NCBI GenBank assembly: GCA_947501845.1
Contig: CANMXP010000002.1
Coordinates: 310,001-374,000 of the forward strand
DNA from: an uncultured Flavobacteriaceae bacterium
GTDB taxonomy: Bacteria > Bacteroidota > Bacteroidia > Flavobacteriales > Flavobacteriaceae
Length of the DNA stretch: 64,000 bases
Direction of reading: 5' to 3'
The position numbers and the translations under genes were made by a program. Of this stretch, positions 8,856 through 17,021 are shown one piece after another. Position 1 is the stretch's first letter; each line of letters opens with the position of its first letter. The notes beneath the pieces were generated by a model, which saw only the letters and a list, made by a program, of their open reading frames with translations, was not told the origin of the DNA and did not search any database.

Positions 8856-9631
8856 GTTTTTTACCAAGTATACTTCCGAAAATCAGTCCTCTTCTCAAAA
8901 AGGCCAAAGAAAAAGTAAAATCTAATTTCCTTAACAATACAAATACCATAATTGGTATTCTTGTAGGTATCTTTACTATAGCCGTGTACACAATAGATTT
9001 AGTAGAAGAATTTTCCAACTCAGAAGAGCAAGGACAAGTTTCAAGCAAAAAAGACAAAGAAATTAATGTTGAAATTACACAACCCAAAAAGCCTGAAACT
9101 TTTAATAATTCTAATTCAAATAGTTCAAATAGAGAAACTATAAAGGTTGAAGTTCCCAAAAAAGCAGTCTACTTTAATAACCAAGAATTTTTATTAGAAA
9201 ACAATAATATTGCGTTATTCATTAAAAATTCAAAAAACCAAATCCACAAAGAATTTCAAAATAATTTAAGTAATGCTTTACAACTCAAAAACACTTTTGC
9301 TAGTACATCTTTTTTCACAAACGAATCTTTATCTTATTTTGACAATTTTTATTCAGCTAACCCAAATTGGTTAAAAAAAACGAAAATCCAAAATCAAGTA
9401 AAAAAATATCTAATTGGAATCATTAAGGTGAATAAATCTGTTAGTTCAGAAGATAGTAATATTTCAATAATCAATTTAAATTTTCAAGGAAAAATAGTTG
9501 ATATTAGCACTAATGATTCCTTCTCTATTAGTAAAGACATAAGAGAAACTGGTTACCAAGAACACAGAGTCATAAATGATGCATATGATAAGCTCTCAAA
9601 AGAGATTACTAAAGATTTTTATAATATATAA
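8825..9631 (+). CDS. Single-TM hypothetical protein coupled to the CsgG-like gene
   Basis: 268 residues, not recognised. A basic N-terminus (about residues 1-38, LLKKAKEKVK) leads into one TM helix (IIGILVGIFTIAVYTIDLV, about 42-60). An Asn/Ser/Lys-rich linker follows and then a folded C-terminal domain (about 110-268). That domain ends with VINDAYDKLSKEITKDFY, which recalls CsgG-type C-terminal helices. The start at 8825 lies inside the preceding gene. Very AT-rich with many Asn and Lys codons. A membrane-anchored partner of the upstream protein is an inference. Confidence 0.6.
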   Translation: MFNNNKRAKVSFLPSILPKISPLLKKAKEKVKSNFLNNTNTIIGILVGIFTIAVYTIDLVEEFSNSEEQGQVSSKKDKEINVEITQPKKPETFNNSNSNSSNRETIKVEVPKKAVYFNNQEFLLENNNIALFIKNSKNQIHKEFQNNLSNALQLKNTFASTSFFTNESLSYFDNFYSANPNWLKKTKIQNQVKKYLIGIIKVNKSVSSEDSNISIINLNFQGKIVDISTNDSFSISKDIRETGYQEHRVINDAYDKLSKEITKDFYNI

Positions 9632-9863
9632 ATTTACGTCATCCTCACCATGAATGATAACTTCTTGTTTTCTATAGCGCCTTTCTATAGAATTTTGAAA
9701 TCCAAAAGACTTTTTACTTAGGAAGTAATATCTTATATGAAAATTACTTCGATTTAATGACAAATCAATAAGTTAAAACCTATTAAGCCTTCGGTTTCTT
9801 TCTTCTTTTATAAGTTTATTTAACCAAAGCTAGTATAAACACTATTTTACAATTTACTTTTTG

Positions 9864-9871
9864 TAGCTTTG
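9864..9871 (+). promoter_or_regulatory. Candidate -7 element (TAGCTTTG) of polA
   Basis: TAGCTTTG fits the Bacteroidota TANNTTTG -7 consensus, 22 nt upstream of the polA ATG. No clear TTTG -33 box at the expected distance. Confidence 0.4.
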
Positions 9872-9893
9872 ATTTTCTTTCAAAATATAAAAT

Positions 9894-12743
9894 ATGTCAG
9901 ATCAAAAACGTCTTTTCTTAGTAGATGCCTATGCTTTAATCTTTCGTGGCTATTATGCTTTTATCAAAAACCCGAGGGTTAATTCAAAAGGCACAGATAC
10001 CTCAGCCATTCTAGGTTTTATGAATTCGCTTTTAGATGTTATTAAACGTGAGCGCCCCGATCATTTAGCAGTTTGTTTTGATAAAGGTGGAAGCGCAGAC
10101 CGCGTTGAGATGTACCAAGAATACAAAGCTAATAGAGATGAAACGCCTGAGGCTATAAAAATTGCCGTTCCATATATTTATGATATCCTCAAAGCCATGC
10201 ATATCCCTATTATGGTCAAGGAAGGTTATGAAGCCGATGATGTTATTGGAACACTTTCTAAACAAGCTGAAAAAGAAGGCTACAAAACCTTTATGGTAAC
10301 GCCAGACAAAGATTTTGCACAACTCGTTTCCGAAAATATTTTTATGTATCGTCCTGTTTTTGGTGGTGGCTACGAAACTTGGGGCATCCCTGAAGTTCAG
10401 AAAAAATTTGAGGTTACAGACCCCCTTCAAGTCATTGACTTTTTGGGCATGATGGGAGATTCTAGTGACAACATCCCTGGACTTCCTGGTGTTGGTGAAA
10501 AAACAGCTAAAAAGTTTTTAGCACTATACGGCAGTATGGAAAACCTTTTAGCCAACACACATGAATTGAAAGGTAAAATGAAAGAAAAAATAGAGGCCAA
10601 TGGTGAATTAGGGCTCCTATCAAAAAAATTGGCCACCATTATGTTGGACGTTCCTGTTGAGTTTAATGAAAAAGATTTTGAGATGTCTCAACCAGATATC
10701 CCAAAGGTTACCGAGATTTTCCAAGAATTAGAGTTTAGACGTTTAATAGATAATTTCAACAAAACATTTGCTACTAGTAACGAAGCCCCACAATCTAATA
10801 CAACATCACCAGCCACCAAGGCAACACCCAAAGAACAGGCCTCTGCGGGAGCTGGACAGTTTTCTTTGTTTGGCACTTCAGCGACGCCCAGCAACCAAAA
10901 CTCTGAAGAAACTGCCTCAGAATACACTCGAAAAACAGCCGAAACAACATCACATTTTTATCAAAGTATAGATTCTGGAATTGCGACCAAACTCTTCATT
11001 AAAAACTTAATGAATCAGACTTCGGTATGTTTTGATACTGAAACTACTGGATTAAACCCCATAACAGCCGAACTGGTTGGTATTGCTTTTTCTTGGGAAG
11101 TAGGCAAAGGGTTTTATTTACCATTTCCAGAAGAAAAAACAGAGGCACAAGAACTCATAGAACAATTGCGTCCGTTTTTTGAAAATGAAACCATTCAAAA
11201 AATTGGTCAAAACTTAAAATACGATATTAAAGTTCTGGCTAAATACAATATTGAAGTAAAAGGCCAATTGTTTGATACCATGCTAGCACATTATCTTATC
11301 AATCCAGATATGCGACATAATATGGATGTGTTGGCAGAAACGTATTTAAACTACACACCTATTTCTATTGAAACGCTAGTTGGCAAGAAAGGAAAAAATC
11401 AATTATCAATGCGGGAAGTGCCATTGGAAAAGCAAACTGAATACGCTGTTGAAGACTCCGATATCACACTTCAATTAAAAGAACATTTTGAAAAAGAATT
11501 AGGCGAAGCCAATACACAAAAACTTTTTGATGATATTGAGGTACCTCTCCTTCGTGTACTAGTTGCTATGGAATTAGAAGGAATCAATTTAGATAAAGAA
11601 TTCTTAGAAACACTATCTGATGAATTAAGCAAAGATATTACTTCGTTAGAAACTAAAATTTACGAAGCTGCAGGCGAAGAATTCAACATAGCATCACCAA
11701 AGCAACTAGGTATCATCCTTTTCGAAAAATTAAAACTTGTAGATAAACCAAAAAAAACCAAAACAGGGCAATATGCTACCTCTGAAGATATTCTATCCTA
11801 TTTAGCAAAAGAGCATGATATCATTCAAAACATTTTAGATTATCGTGGTTTAGCAAAACTAAAAAGCACCTATGTTGATGCATTGCCAGATCAAGTTGAG
11901 GATTCAACTGGTCGTGTACACACCGATTACATGCAAACTGTTGCAGCCACTGGCAGATTAAGTAGTAACAATCCTAACCTTCAAAATATCCCTATTCGTA
12001 CCGAAAGGGGTAGACAAGTAAGAAAGGCTTTTATTCCACGAAATGAAGATTACATCCTTTTGGCTGCTGATTATTCTCAAATTGAGCTTCGTATTATTGC
12101 TGCCCTAAGTGAAGAAGAAACTATGATCTCGGCATTCAAAAATGGTGAAGACATTCACGCATCAACTGCTTCTAAAGTATTTAATGTTCCTTTAAATGAA
12201 GTAACCCGTGAACAGCGTAGCAATGCAAAAACAGTTAATTTTGGTATTATTTATGGCGTTTCAGCTTTTGGGTTAAGCAATCAAACAAATTTATCGCGAA
12301 GTGAATCTAAAGAACTCATAGACACCTATTATGAGACTTACCCTAAACTTAGAAATTTTATTAGCGAACAGGTTGATTTCGCAAGAGATCATGGCTATGT
12401 ACAAACCGTATTGGGACGCCGCCGTTACTTAAAAGATATCAATTCCAGAAATGCAGTTGTTAGGGGAGCTGCCGAACGAAATGCCGTAAATGCCCCAATA
12501 CAAGGAAGCGCTGCCGATATTATTAAAATTGCCATGATTAATATTTACAACAAACTTTCGGCAGGAAATTATAAAACTAAAATGCTTTTACAAGTGCATG
12601 ATGAATTGGTTTTTGATGTCTATAAGCCTGAATTAGAAACCATCAAATCGCTTGTTAAAACCGAAATGGAAAATGCTTATAAACTAGAAGTTCCTTTAGA
12701 TGTTGATTTAGATACTGGCAATAATTGGTTGGAGGCCCATTAA
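9894..12743 (+). CDS. polA: DNA polymerase I
   Basis: 949 residues, the usual length. The 5'-3' exonuclease occupies about 1-290 (FLVDAYALIFRGYYAF, EADDVIGTL, GDSSDNIPGLPGVGEKTA). A low-complexity Thr/Ala/Gln linker (about 295-350) precedes an intact 3'-5' proofreading exonuclease (FDTETTG at about 380, NLKYDIKVL, YAVEDSDIT). The family A polymerase domain follows with motif A (ADYSQIELR), the finger helix (RSNAKTVNFGIIYG) and motif C (VHDELVFD). Functions in DNA repair, gap filling and Okazaki primer removal. Convergent with the YgiQ gene. Confidence 0.97.
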   Translation: MSDQKRLFLVDAYALIFRGYYAFIKNPRVNSKGTDTSAILGFMNSLLDVIKRERPDHLAVCFDKGGSADRVEMYQEYKANRDETPEAIKIAVPYIYDILKAMHIPIMVKEGYEADDVIGTLSKQAEKEGYKTFMVTPDKDFAQLVSENIFMYRPVFGGGYETWGIPEVQKKFEVTDPLQVIDFLGMMGDSSDNIPGLPGVGEKTAKKFLALYGSMENLLANTHELKGKMKEKIEANGELGLLSKKLATIMLDVPVEFNEKDFEMSQPDIPKVTEIFQELEFRRLIDNFNKTFATSNEAPQSNTTSPATKATPKEQASAGAGQFSLFGTSATPSNQNSEETASEYTRKTAETTSHFYQSIDSGIATKLFIKNLMNQTSVCFDTETTGLNPITAELVGIAFSWEVGKGFYLPFPEEKTEAQELIEQLRPFFENETIQKIGQNLKYDIKVLAKYNIEVKGQLFDTMLAHYLINPDMRHNMDVLAETYLNYTPISIETLVGKKGKNQLSMREVPLEKQTEYAVEDSDITLQLKEHFEKELGEANTQKLFDDIEVPLLRVLVAMELEGINLDKEFLETLSDELSKDITSLETKIYEAAGEEFNIASPKQLGIILFEKLKLVDKPKKTKTGQYATSEDILSYLAKEHDIIQNILDYRGLAKLKSTYVDALPDQVEDSTGRVHTDYMQTVAATGRLSSNNPNLQNIPIRTERGRQVRKAFIPRNEDYILLAADYSQIELRIIAALSEEETMISAFKNGEDIHASTASKVFNVPLNEVTREQRSNAKTVNFGIIYGVSAFGLSNQTNLSRSESKELIDTYYETYPKLRNFISEQVDFARDHGYVQTVLGRRRYLKDINSRNAVVRGAAERNAVNAPIQGSAADIIKIAMINIYNKLSAGNYKTKMLLQVHDELVFDVYKPELETIKSLVKTEMENAYKLEVPLDVDLDTGNNWLEAH

Positions 12744-12808
12744 AATTAAAAAATGTCCCTTGAGGGTATCATAGAGGTGTTTAGGTTACAGAACATAAAG
12801 CAAGAAAA

Positions 12809-14755
12809 CTACTTCCGCTTCTTCTTAGACCTAAATTTAGCCTTATTTTTCCTTTGATTAAAAGGCACCGCATCATTAAAAGTATGCTTAGGCTTTCCTG
12901 GTTTATTTTTTCGCCATTTGTCGTTTTCTGGTAATAGTACTTTTAATAAATCCTGACGTCCCAATCTATTCAAGGTGCTTCTAATCCAGTCTTTATTTTC
13001 CTTTTTATACCAAAAGAAAAACCGATGCTGTTCGTCTTTTTCTTTACGTGTTTTTGGCGTGTTTACTTTTTTAAGTGTATAAGGATGATACCCGCTATAA
13101 TATATCACGGTAGCTACCGTCATGGGTGTAGGCGTAAAACCCTGTACTTGCTCAAGTTGAAAACCCATATCCTTTGTTTCAGCAGCGAGATTAGCCATAT
13201 CTTCAACTTCGCAGGCTGGGTGGTTCGATATAAAATAAGGAATTAATTGTAGTTTTAAATTCTTCTTGATATTAATCTTATCAAAACGTTCCTTAAACTT
13301 ATGAAAATAAGTAAACGATGGTTTCCTCATTAATTTTAAAACAGGGTCACTAGTATGTTCTGGCGCCACTTTAAGCCTTCCAGATACATGCTTCGTCATT
13401 ACCTCTTCTGTATAATCATCTAATTCTTTTGCATCCGCATTTTTATTAAACTCTGGCACAAGCATATCGTGACGAATACCACTACCAATAAAAGACTTTT
13501 TTACTTTTGGATGACTATCGACAGCTTGATATAATTTAGTTAACGGTTTATGAGAAGTATCCAAATTACTACAAATAACTGGCGAAATACAAGATGGCGC
13601 TACACACTTATCGCATATAGACTGTACTTTGCCTTTCATTTTATACATATTAGCACTTGGTCCGCCAATATCTGATAAGTAACCTTTAAAATCTGGCATA
13701 TTTGCCACAGTATCGACTTCACGCAATACAGACTCTTGACTACGAGACGCAATAAACTTTCCTTGGTGTGCCGAAATAGTACAGAAACTGCACCCACCAA
13801 AACAACCACGGTGTATGTTTATAGAAAACTTAATCATTTCAAACGCAGGAATAGGTCCGCGCTTGTTATACTTGGGATGTGGTAAACGCGTATATGGCAA
13901 ATCGAAAGAAGCATCAATTTCCTTTTCAGTCATGGTAGGATATGGCGGATTAATCATCAAGGTCTTCTCGCCTACTTTCTGAAAAATGCGACGTGCAGCT
14001 AGCTTATTAGACTCCTGTTCAATAGTCTTAAAGTTAGAAGCAAAAGCTTTCTTGTCTTTTAAACACTTTTCATGTGATACAATTTCAACATCTTCCCAAT
14101 TACTATTCTTAGGTACTTTAGCATCTTTACTTAAAAGTACTGCAGTTTGTTTTATAGTGGTAATACTACTAAAAGGTACACCTTTTTGCAACAAACGTAC
14201 AACCTCTCTTAAAGGTTGTTCTCCCATCCCATAAACCAACATATCAGCCTCCGAGCTTTCTAGAATAGTAGGCATTAATATATCACTCCAATAGTCATAA
14301 TGAGTTACACGTCGTAACGACGCTTCAATCCCTCCAATCAAAACAGGAACATCTGGCCATTTTTCTTTTAATATTTTAGAATATATTGTTGTGGCATAAT
14401 CTGGCCGAAAACCAATATCGCCATTTGGCGTATACGCATCTTTATCTCGTCTCTTTTTATTAGCATTGTAATTGCTAATCATGGGATCCATACAACCTCC
14501 AGTCACTCCAAAAAACAATTTTGGAGCACCCAACTTTACAAAATCTTGAAGATTATCATTAACATTAGGCTGTGGCACCACGGCCACACGTAAACCATAA
14601 CTTTCTAGAATACGACCAATTACCGCAGGACCAAACGATGGATGATCTACATAAGCATCTCCACTAAATAAAATAACGTCTAGTGCTTCCCAACCACGTA
14701 TCTTCACCTCTTTGTTAGTGGTAGGTAACCAATCTGAAAGTTTTAACTCTTGCAT
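12809..14755 (-). CDS. YgiQ family radical SAM protein
   Basis: Start placed at the internal ATG 14755 (MQELKLSDWLPTT), where similarity to the family begins; the open frame extends to 14842 but its extra residues look untranslated. 648 residues: UPF0313 N-terminal domain (FSGDAYVDHPSFG), then the radical SAM core with the cluster motif CFGGCSFC (three Cys), and a Lys/Arg-rich C-terminus. Family members are widespread 4Fe-4S SAM enzymes whose substrate has not been settled. Stand-alone gene. Confidence 0.92.
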   Translation of the reverse strand: MQELKLSDWLPTTNKEVKIRGWEALDVILFSGDAYVDHPSFGPAVIGRILESYGLRVAVVPQPNVNDNLQDFVKLGAPKLFFGVTGGCMDPMISNYNANKKRRDKDAYTPNGDIGFRPDYATTIYSKILKEKWPDVPVLIGGIEASLRRVTHYDYWSDILMPTILESSEADMLVYGMGEQPLREVVRLLQKGVPFSSITTIKQTAVLLSKDAKVPKNSNWEDVEIVSHEKCLKDKKAFASNFKTIEQESNKLAARRIFQKVGEKTLMINPPYPTMTEKEIDASFDLPYTRLPHPKYNKRGPIPAFEMIKFSINIHRGCFGGCSFCTISAHQGKFIASRSQESVLREVDTVANMPDFKGYLSDIGGPSANMYKMKGKVQSICDKCVAPSCISPVICSNLDTSHKPLTKLYQAVDSHPKVKKSFIGSGIRHDMLVPEFNKNADAKELDDYTEEVMTKHVSGRLKVAPEHTSDPVLKLMRKPSFTYFHKFKERFDKINIKKNLKLQLIPYFISNHPACEVEDMANLAAETKDMGFQLEQVQGFTPTPMTVATVIYYSGYHPYTLKKVNTPKTRKEKDEQHRFFFWYKKENKDWIRSTLNRLGRQDLLKVLLPENDKWRKNKPGKPKHTFNDAVPFNQRKNKAKFRSKKKRK

Positions 14756-14880
14756 TGCGTTGCAAAAATAGGCAAAATTAACTCTTAAATGGAATTCGCT
14801 AAATGAATCATCATTAATGTTAAAATTAGTAAGGCAAATCACTTTTTAACGACACTTTATGTACTGTTAAAAGATTTGCC

Positions 14881-15849
14881 ATGAATTTTAGAGGACTTTT
14901 TTTTATTATATACACTTTAGTCTTTACCCAAATCAATGCTCAAACCTGCTGCTCTGGCGGTATTCCTTTATCAAATAATATTGGGTTGTCACAACAAGAA
15001 AAAAGCACAATTCAATTAGGTTTAAATTATGATTATAATAATTTGAATACATTAAATTTTGGCACCGAAACTTTAAATGACAATTCCAGATTACGTATTA
15101 CGCATTCCATTTTGTTAAATGCCAATTACTCTATCACGAATAGGTTTGCAATTGAAGGCTTATTTACTTGGGTAAATCAAAGACGTAAAATCTCACAATT
15201 TGGTAATCAAAATTTAGATCAAACTTCAGGTATTGGAGATGCTGTATTATTATTAAAATATAACTTCCCCGAGTTATTAGGAAAAACAAGTAACCTTGCT
15301 ATCGGTTTAGGAACAAAAGTCCCTTTGGGCTCGTCTACAGAAACGAATAGCCAAGGCATTACATTAAATGCCGATTTACAACCTGGAAGCAATGCCTGGG
15401 ATATTATTTATTGGACTTCCTTTTCTAAAAACTTTAATTTTAGACCTTCATTAACATTTTCTTCTAGAGCCATTTACAGAAGCACTGGAACTAATAATTC
15501 TTATTTTGGAAATAGCACCTATAAATTTGGAAATGAATTTCAAGGATTTATAAGCTTTTCAGATCAATTTACACTTTTTAAAACATTAACCGACCCCAGT
15601 ATTTCCTTTAAATACAGAAATGCAAACCTTGATAAAATTGATGGTTTCGATTTAGACAATACAGGTGGGGATTGGGTATCTATTATACCTAACTTCTCAA
15701 TTAATCTAACTCCCAACATAACGTTTTCTACTAAAACAGAAATCCCTATCTATAATAATGTAGACGGTACCCAACTAACACCAACCTATAGAATTACCAC
15801 TGGGCTTCTATTAAAAATAAGTCCGAAAAATACTTTACAATTAAATTAA
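14881..15849 (+). CDS. Outer-membrane beta-barrel protein (phenol-degradation MetA-like class)
   Basis: 322 residues with a signal peptide ending at TQINAQ and a CC pair just after. The mature part consists of alternating amphipathic strands (LRITHSILLNANYSITNRFAIEG, AVLLLKYNF, LAIGLGTKVPLG, ITFSTKTEIPIY) typical of Bacteroidota transporter/MetA-pathway-like barrels. It ends LLLKISPKNTLQLN. The DUF3179 lipoprotein gene follows after 5 nt, implying an operon. Substrate unknown. Confidence 0.7.
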   Translation: MNFRGLFFIIYTLVFTQINAQTCCSGGIPLSNNIGLSQQEKSTIQLGLNYDYNNLNTLNFGTETLNDNSRLRITHSILLNANYSITNRFAIEGLFTWVNQRRKISQFGNQNLDQTSGIGDAVLLLKYNFPELLGKTSNLAIGLGTKVPLGSSTETNSQGITLNADLQPGSNAWDIIYWTSFSKNFNFRPSLTFSSRAIYRSTGTNNSYFGNSTYKFGNEFQGFISFSDQFTLFKTLTDPSISFKYRNANLDKIDGFDLDNTGGDWVSIIPNFSINLTPNITFSTKTEIPIYNNVDGTQLTPTYRITTGLLLKISPKNTLQLN

Positions 15850-15854
15850 ATGCT

Positions 15855-16919
15855 ATGAAAAAAAATGTTCTTTACTTATTTGCATGCTACTCTTTATTAA
15901 TATCTTGTAGTAGTAGCGACATTGACAATGGCACAGCAACTCCTGGTGACAATACAGGACAATGGCTAATACCCATTTCGGAAGTTAAAGATGGAGGGCC
16001 TGGAAAAGACGGGATTCCATCAATCGACAATCCTAATTTTACTACTGCCAATGATGCTAATTTTCTTAATGATAATGATCTTGTTGTCGGGGTTGTACAA
16101 GGCAACCAAGCAAAGGCTTATCCTCATATTATTTTAGATTGGCATGAAGTAGTTAACGATGAAATAAACAACACATTTATCACCTTAAACTATTGCCCCC
16201 TAACAGGAACTGCTTTTGCATGGGAAAGCATGAGTAATGGCACAAAAACCACTTTTGGCGTGTCTGGGTTACTATACAATGCCAACCTTATATTATATGA
16301 CAGGAATACAGACAGCAATTGGTCTCAATTAGGACTTGAATGTGTTAATGGTCAATTAATTAATAATAAACCTGAATTAGTAGATGTTGTAGAAACAAAT
16401 TGGAAAACCTGGAAAGCACTCTATCCAGATACCGAAGTTTTAACAACACAAACAGGGTTTTCAAGAACCTATGGTATTTCTCCTTATGGCGATTATTCTA
16501 CTAATAATAACCGATTCATATTTACGCCTTCAATTACCAACGCGGCATTGCCTAACAAGAAGCGTGTTTATGCTATTATAGATGATGACGAATCTAAAGT
16601 TTATCAATTTTCAGACTTTAATAACGGAGGTATTATTAAAGATACTTTTAAGGCCACAAACTACCTAATCGTGGGCAATGAAGATTTAATTTATGGGTTC
16701 AAACTCTCAGGCGAACATGAAAATCTAACTTTCGAATACGATTTCAGTGGCTCTGAATCTTTTTTTAAAGATAACGAAGGAAACAAATGGTCTATTTTCG
16801 GTAAAGCTATTGAAGGACCACGGGCGGGAGAAACTCTTATAGCTGCAAAATCTGTTGTAAGTTATTGGTTTGCAATTGCAGCATTTTACCCAAACCCAGA
16901 AATCTTTTCCAAAGAATAA
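15855..16919 (+). CDS. DUF3179 family lipoprotein
   Basis: 354 residues with an SPII lipobox (SLLISC, then SSS). The DUF3179 core includes NDLVVGVVQGNQAKAYPHIIL, HEVVND, TLNYCPLTGTAFAWE and the TTFGVSGLLYNANLILYDR strand. The single Cys in NYCPLTG is conserved in this family. Function is not established. Translationally coupled to the preceding barrel (5-nt gap) and followed by a bidirectional terminator. Confidence 0.88.
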   Translation: MKKNVLYLFACYSLLISCSSSDIDNGTATPGDNTGQWLIPISEVKDGGPGKDGIPSIDNPNFTTANDANFLNDNDLVVGVVQGNQAKAYPHIILDWHEVVNDEINNTFITLNYCPLTGTAFAWESMSNGTKTTFGVSGLLYNANLILYDRNTDSNWSQLGLECVNGQLINNKPELVDVVETNWKTWKALYPDTEVLTTQTGFSRTYGISPYGDYSTNNNRFIFTPSITNAALPNKKRVYAIIDDDESKVYQFSDFNNGGIIKDTFKATNYLIVGNEDLIYGFKLSGEHENLTFEYDFSGSESFFKDNEGNKWSIFGKAIEGPRAGETLIAAKSVVSYWFAIAAFYPNPEIFSKE

Positions 16920-16938
16920 TATTGTGCTTGCCCTAAGT

Positions 16939-16981
16939 AAAAAGAGTTATTGAGTTTTTTATAGATTCAATAACTCTTTTT
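16939..16981. terminator. Bidirectional terminator between the DUF3179 and GH86 genes
   Basis: Perfect 15-bp stem (AAAAAGAGTTATTGA / TCAATAACTCTTTTT) with a 13-nt loop, with A and T tracts on both sides. It serves the convergent genes ending at 16919 and 17022. Confidence 0.9.
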
Positions 16982-17021
16982 ATTTATACCATTAATTAGG
17001 ACTTTAACAGTTAATTTTAAA

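Noticed and set aside
8788-9159. 123-codon minus-strand ORF
   Set aside because: Antisense to two coherent + strand genes; its composition mirrors their Asn/Lys-rich codons.
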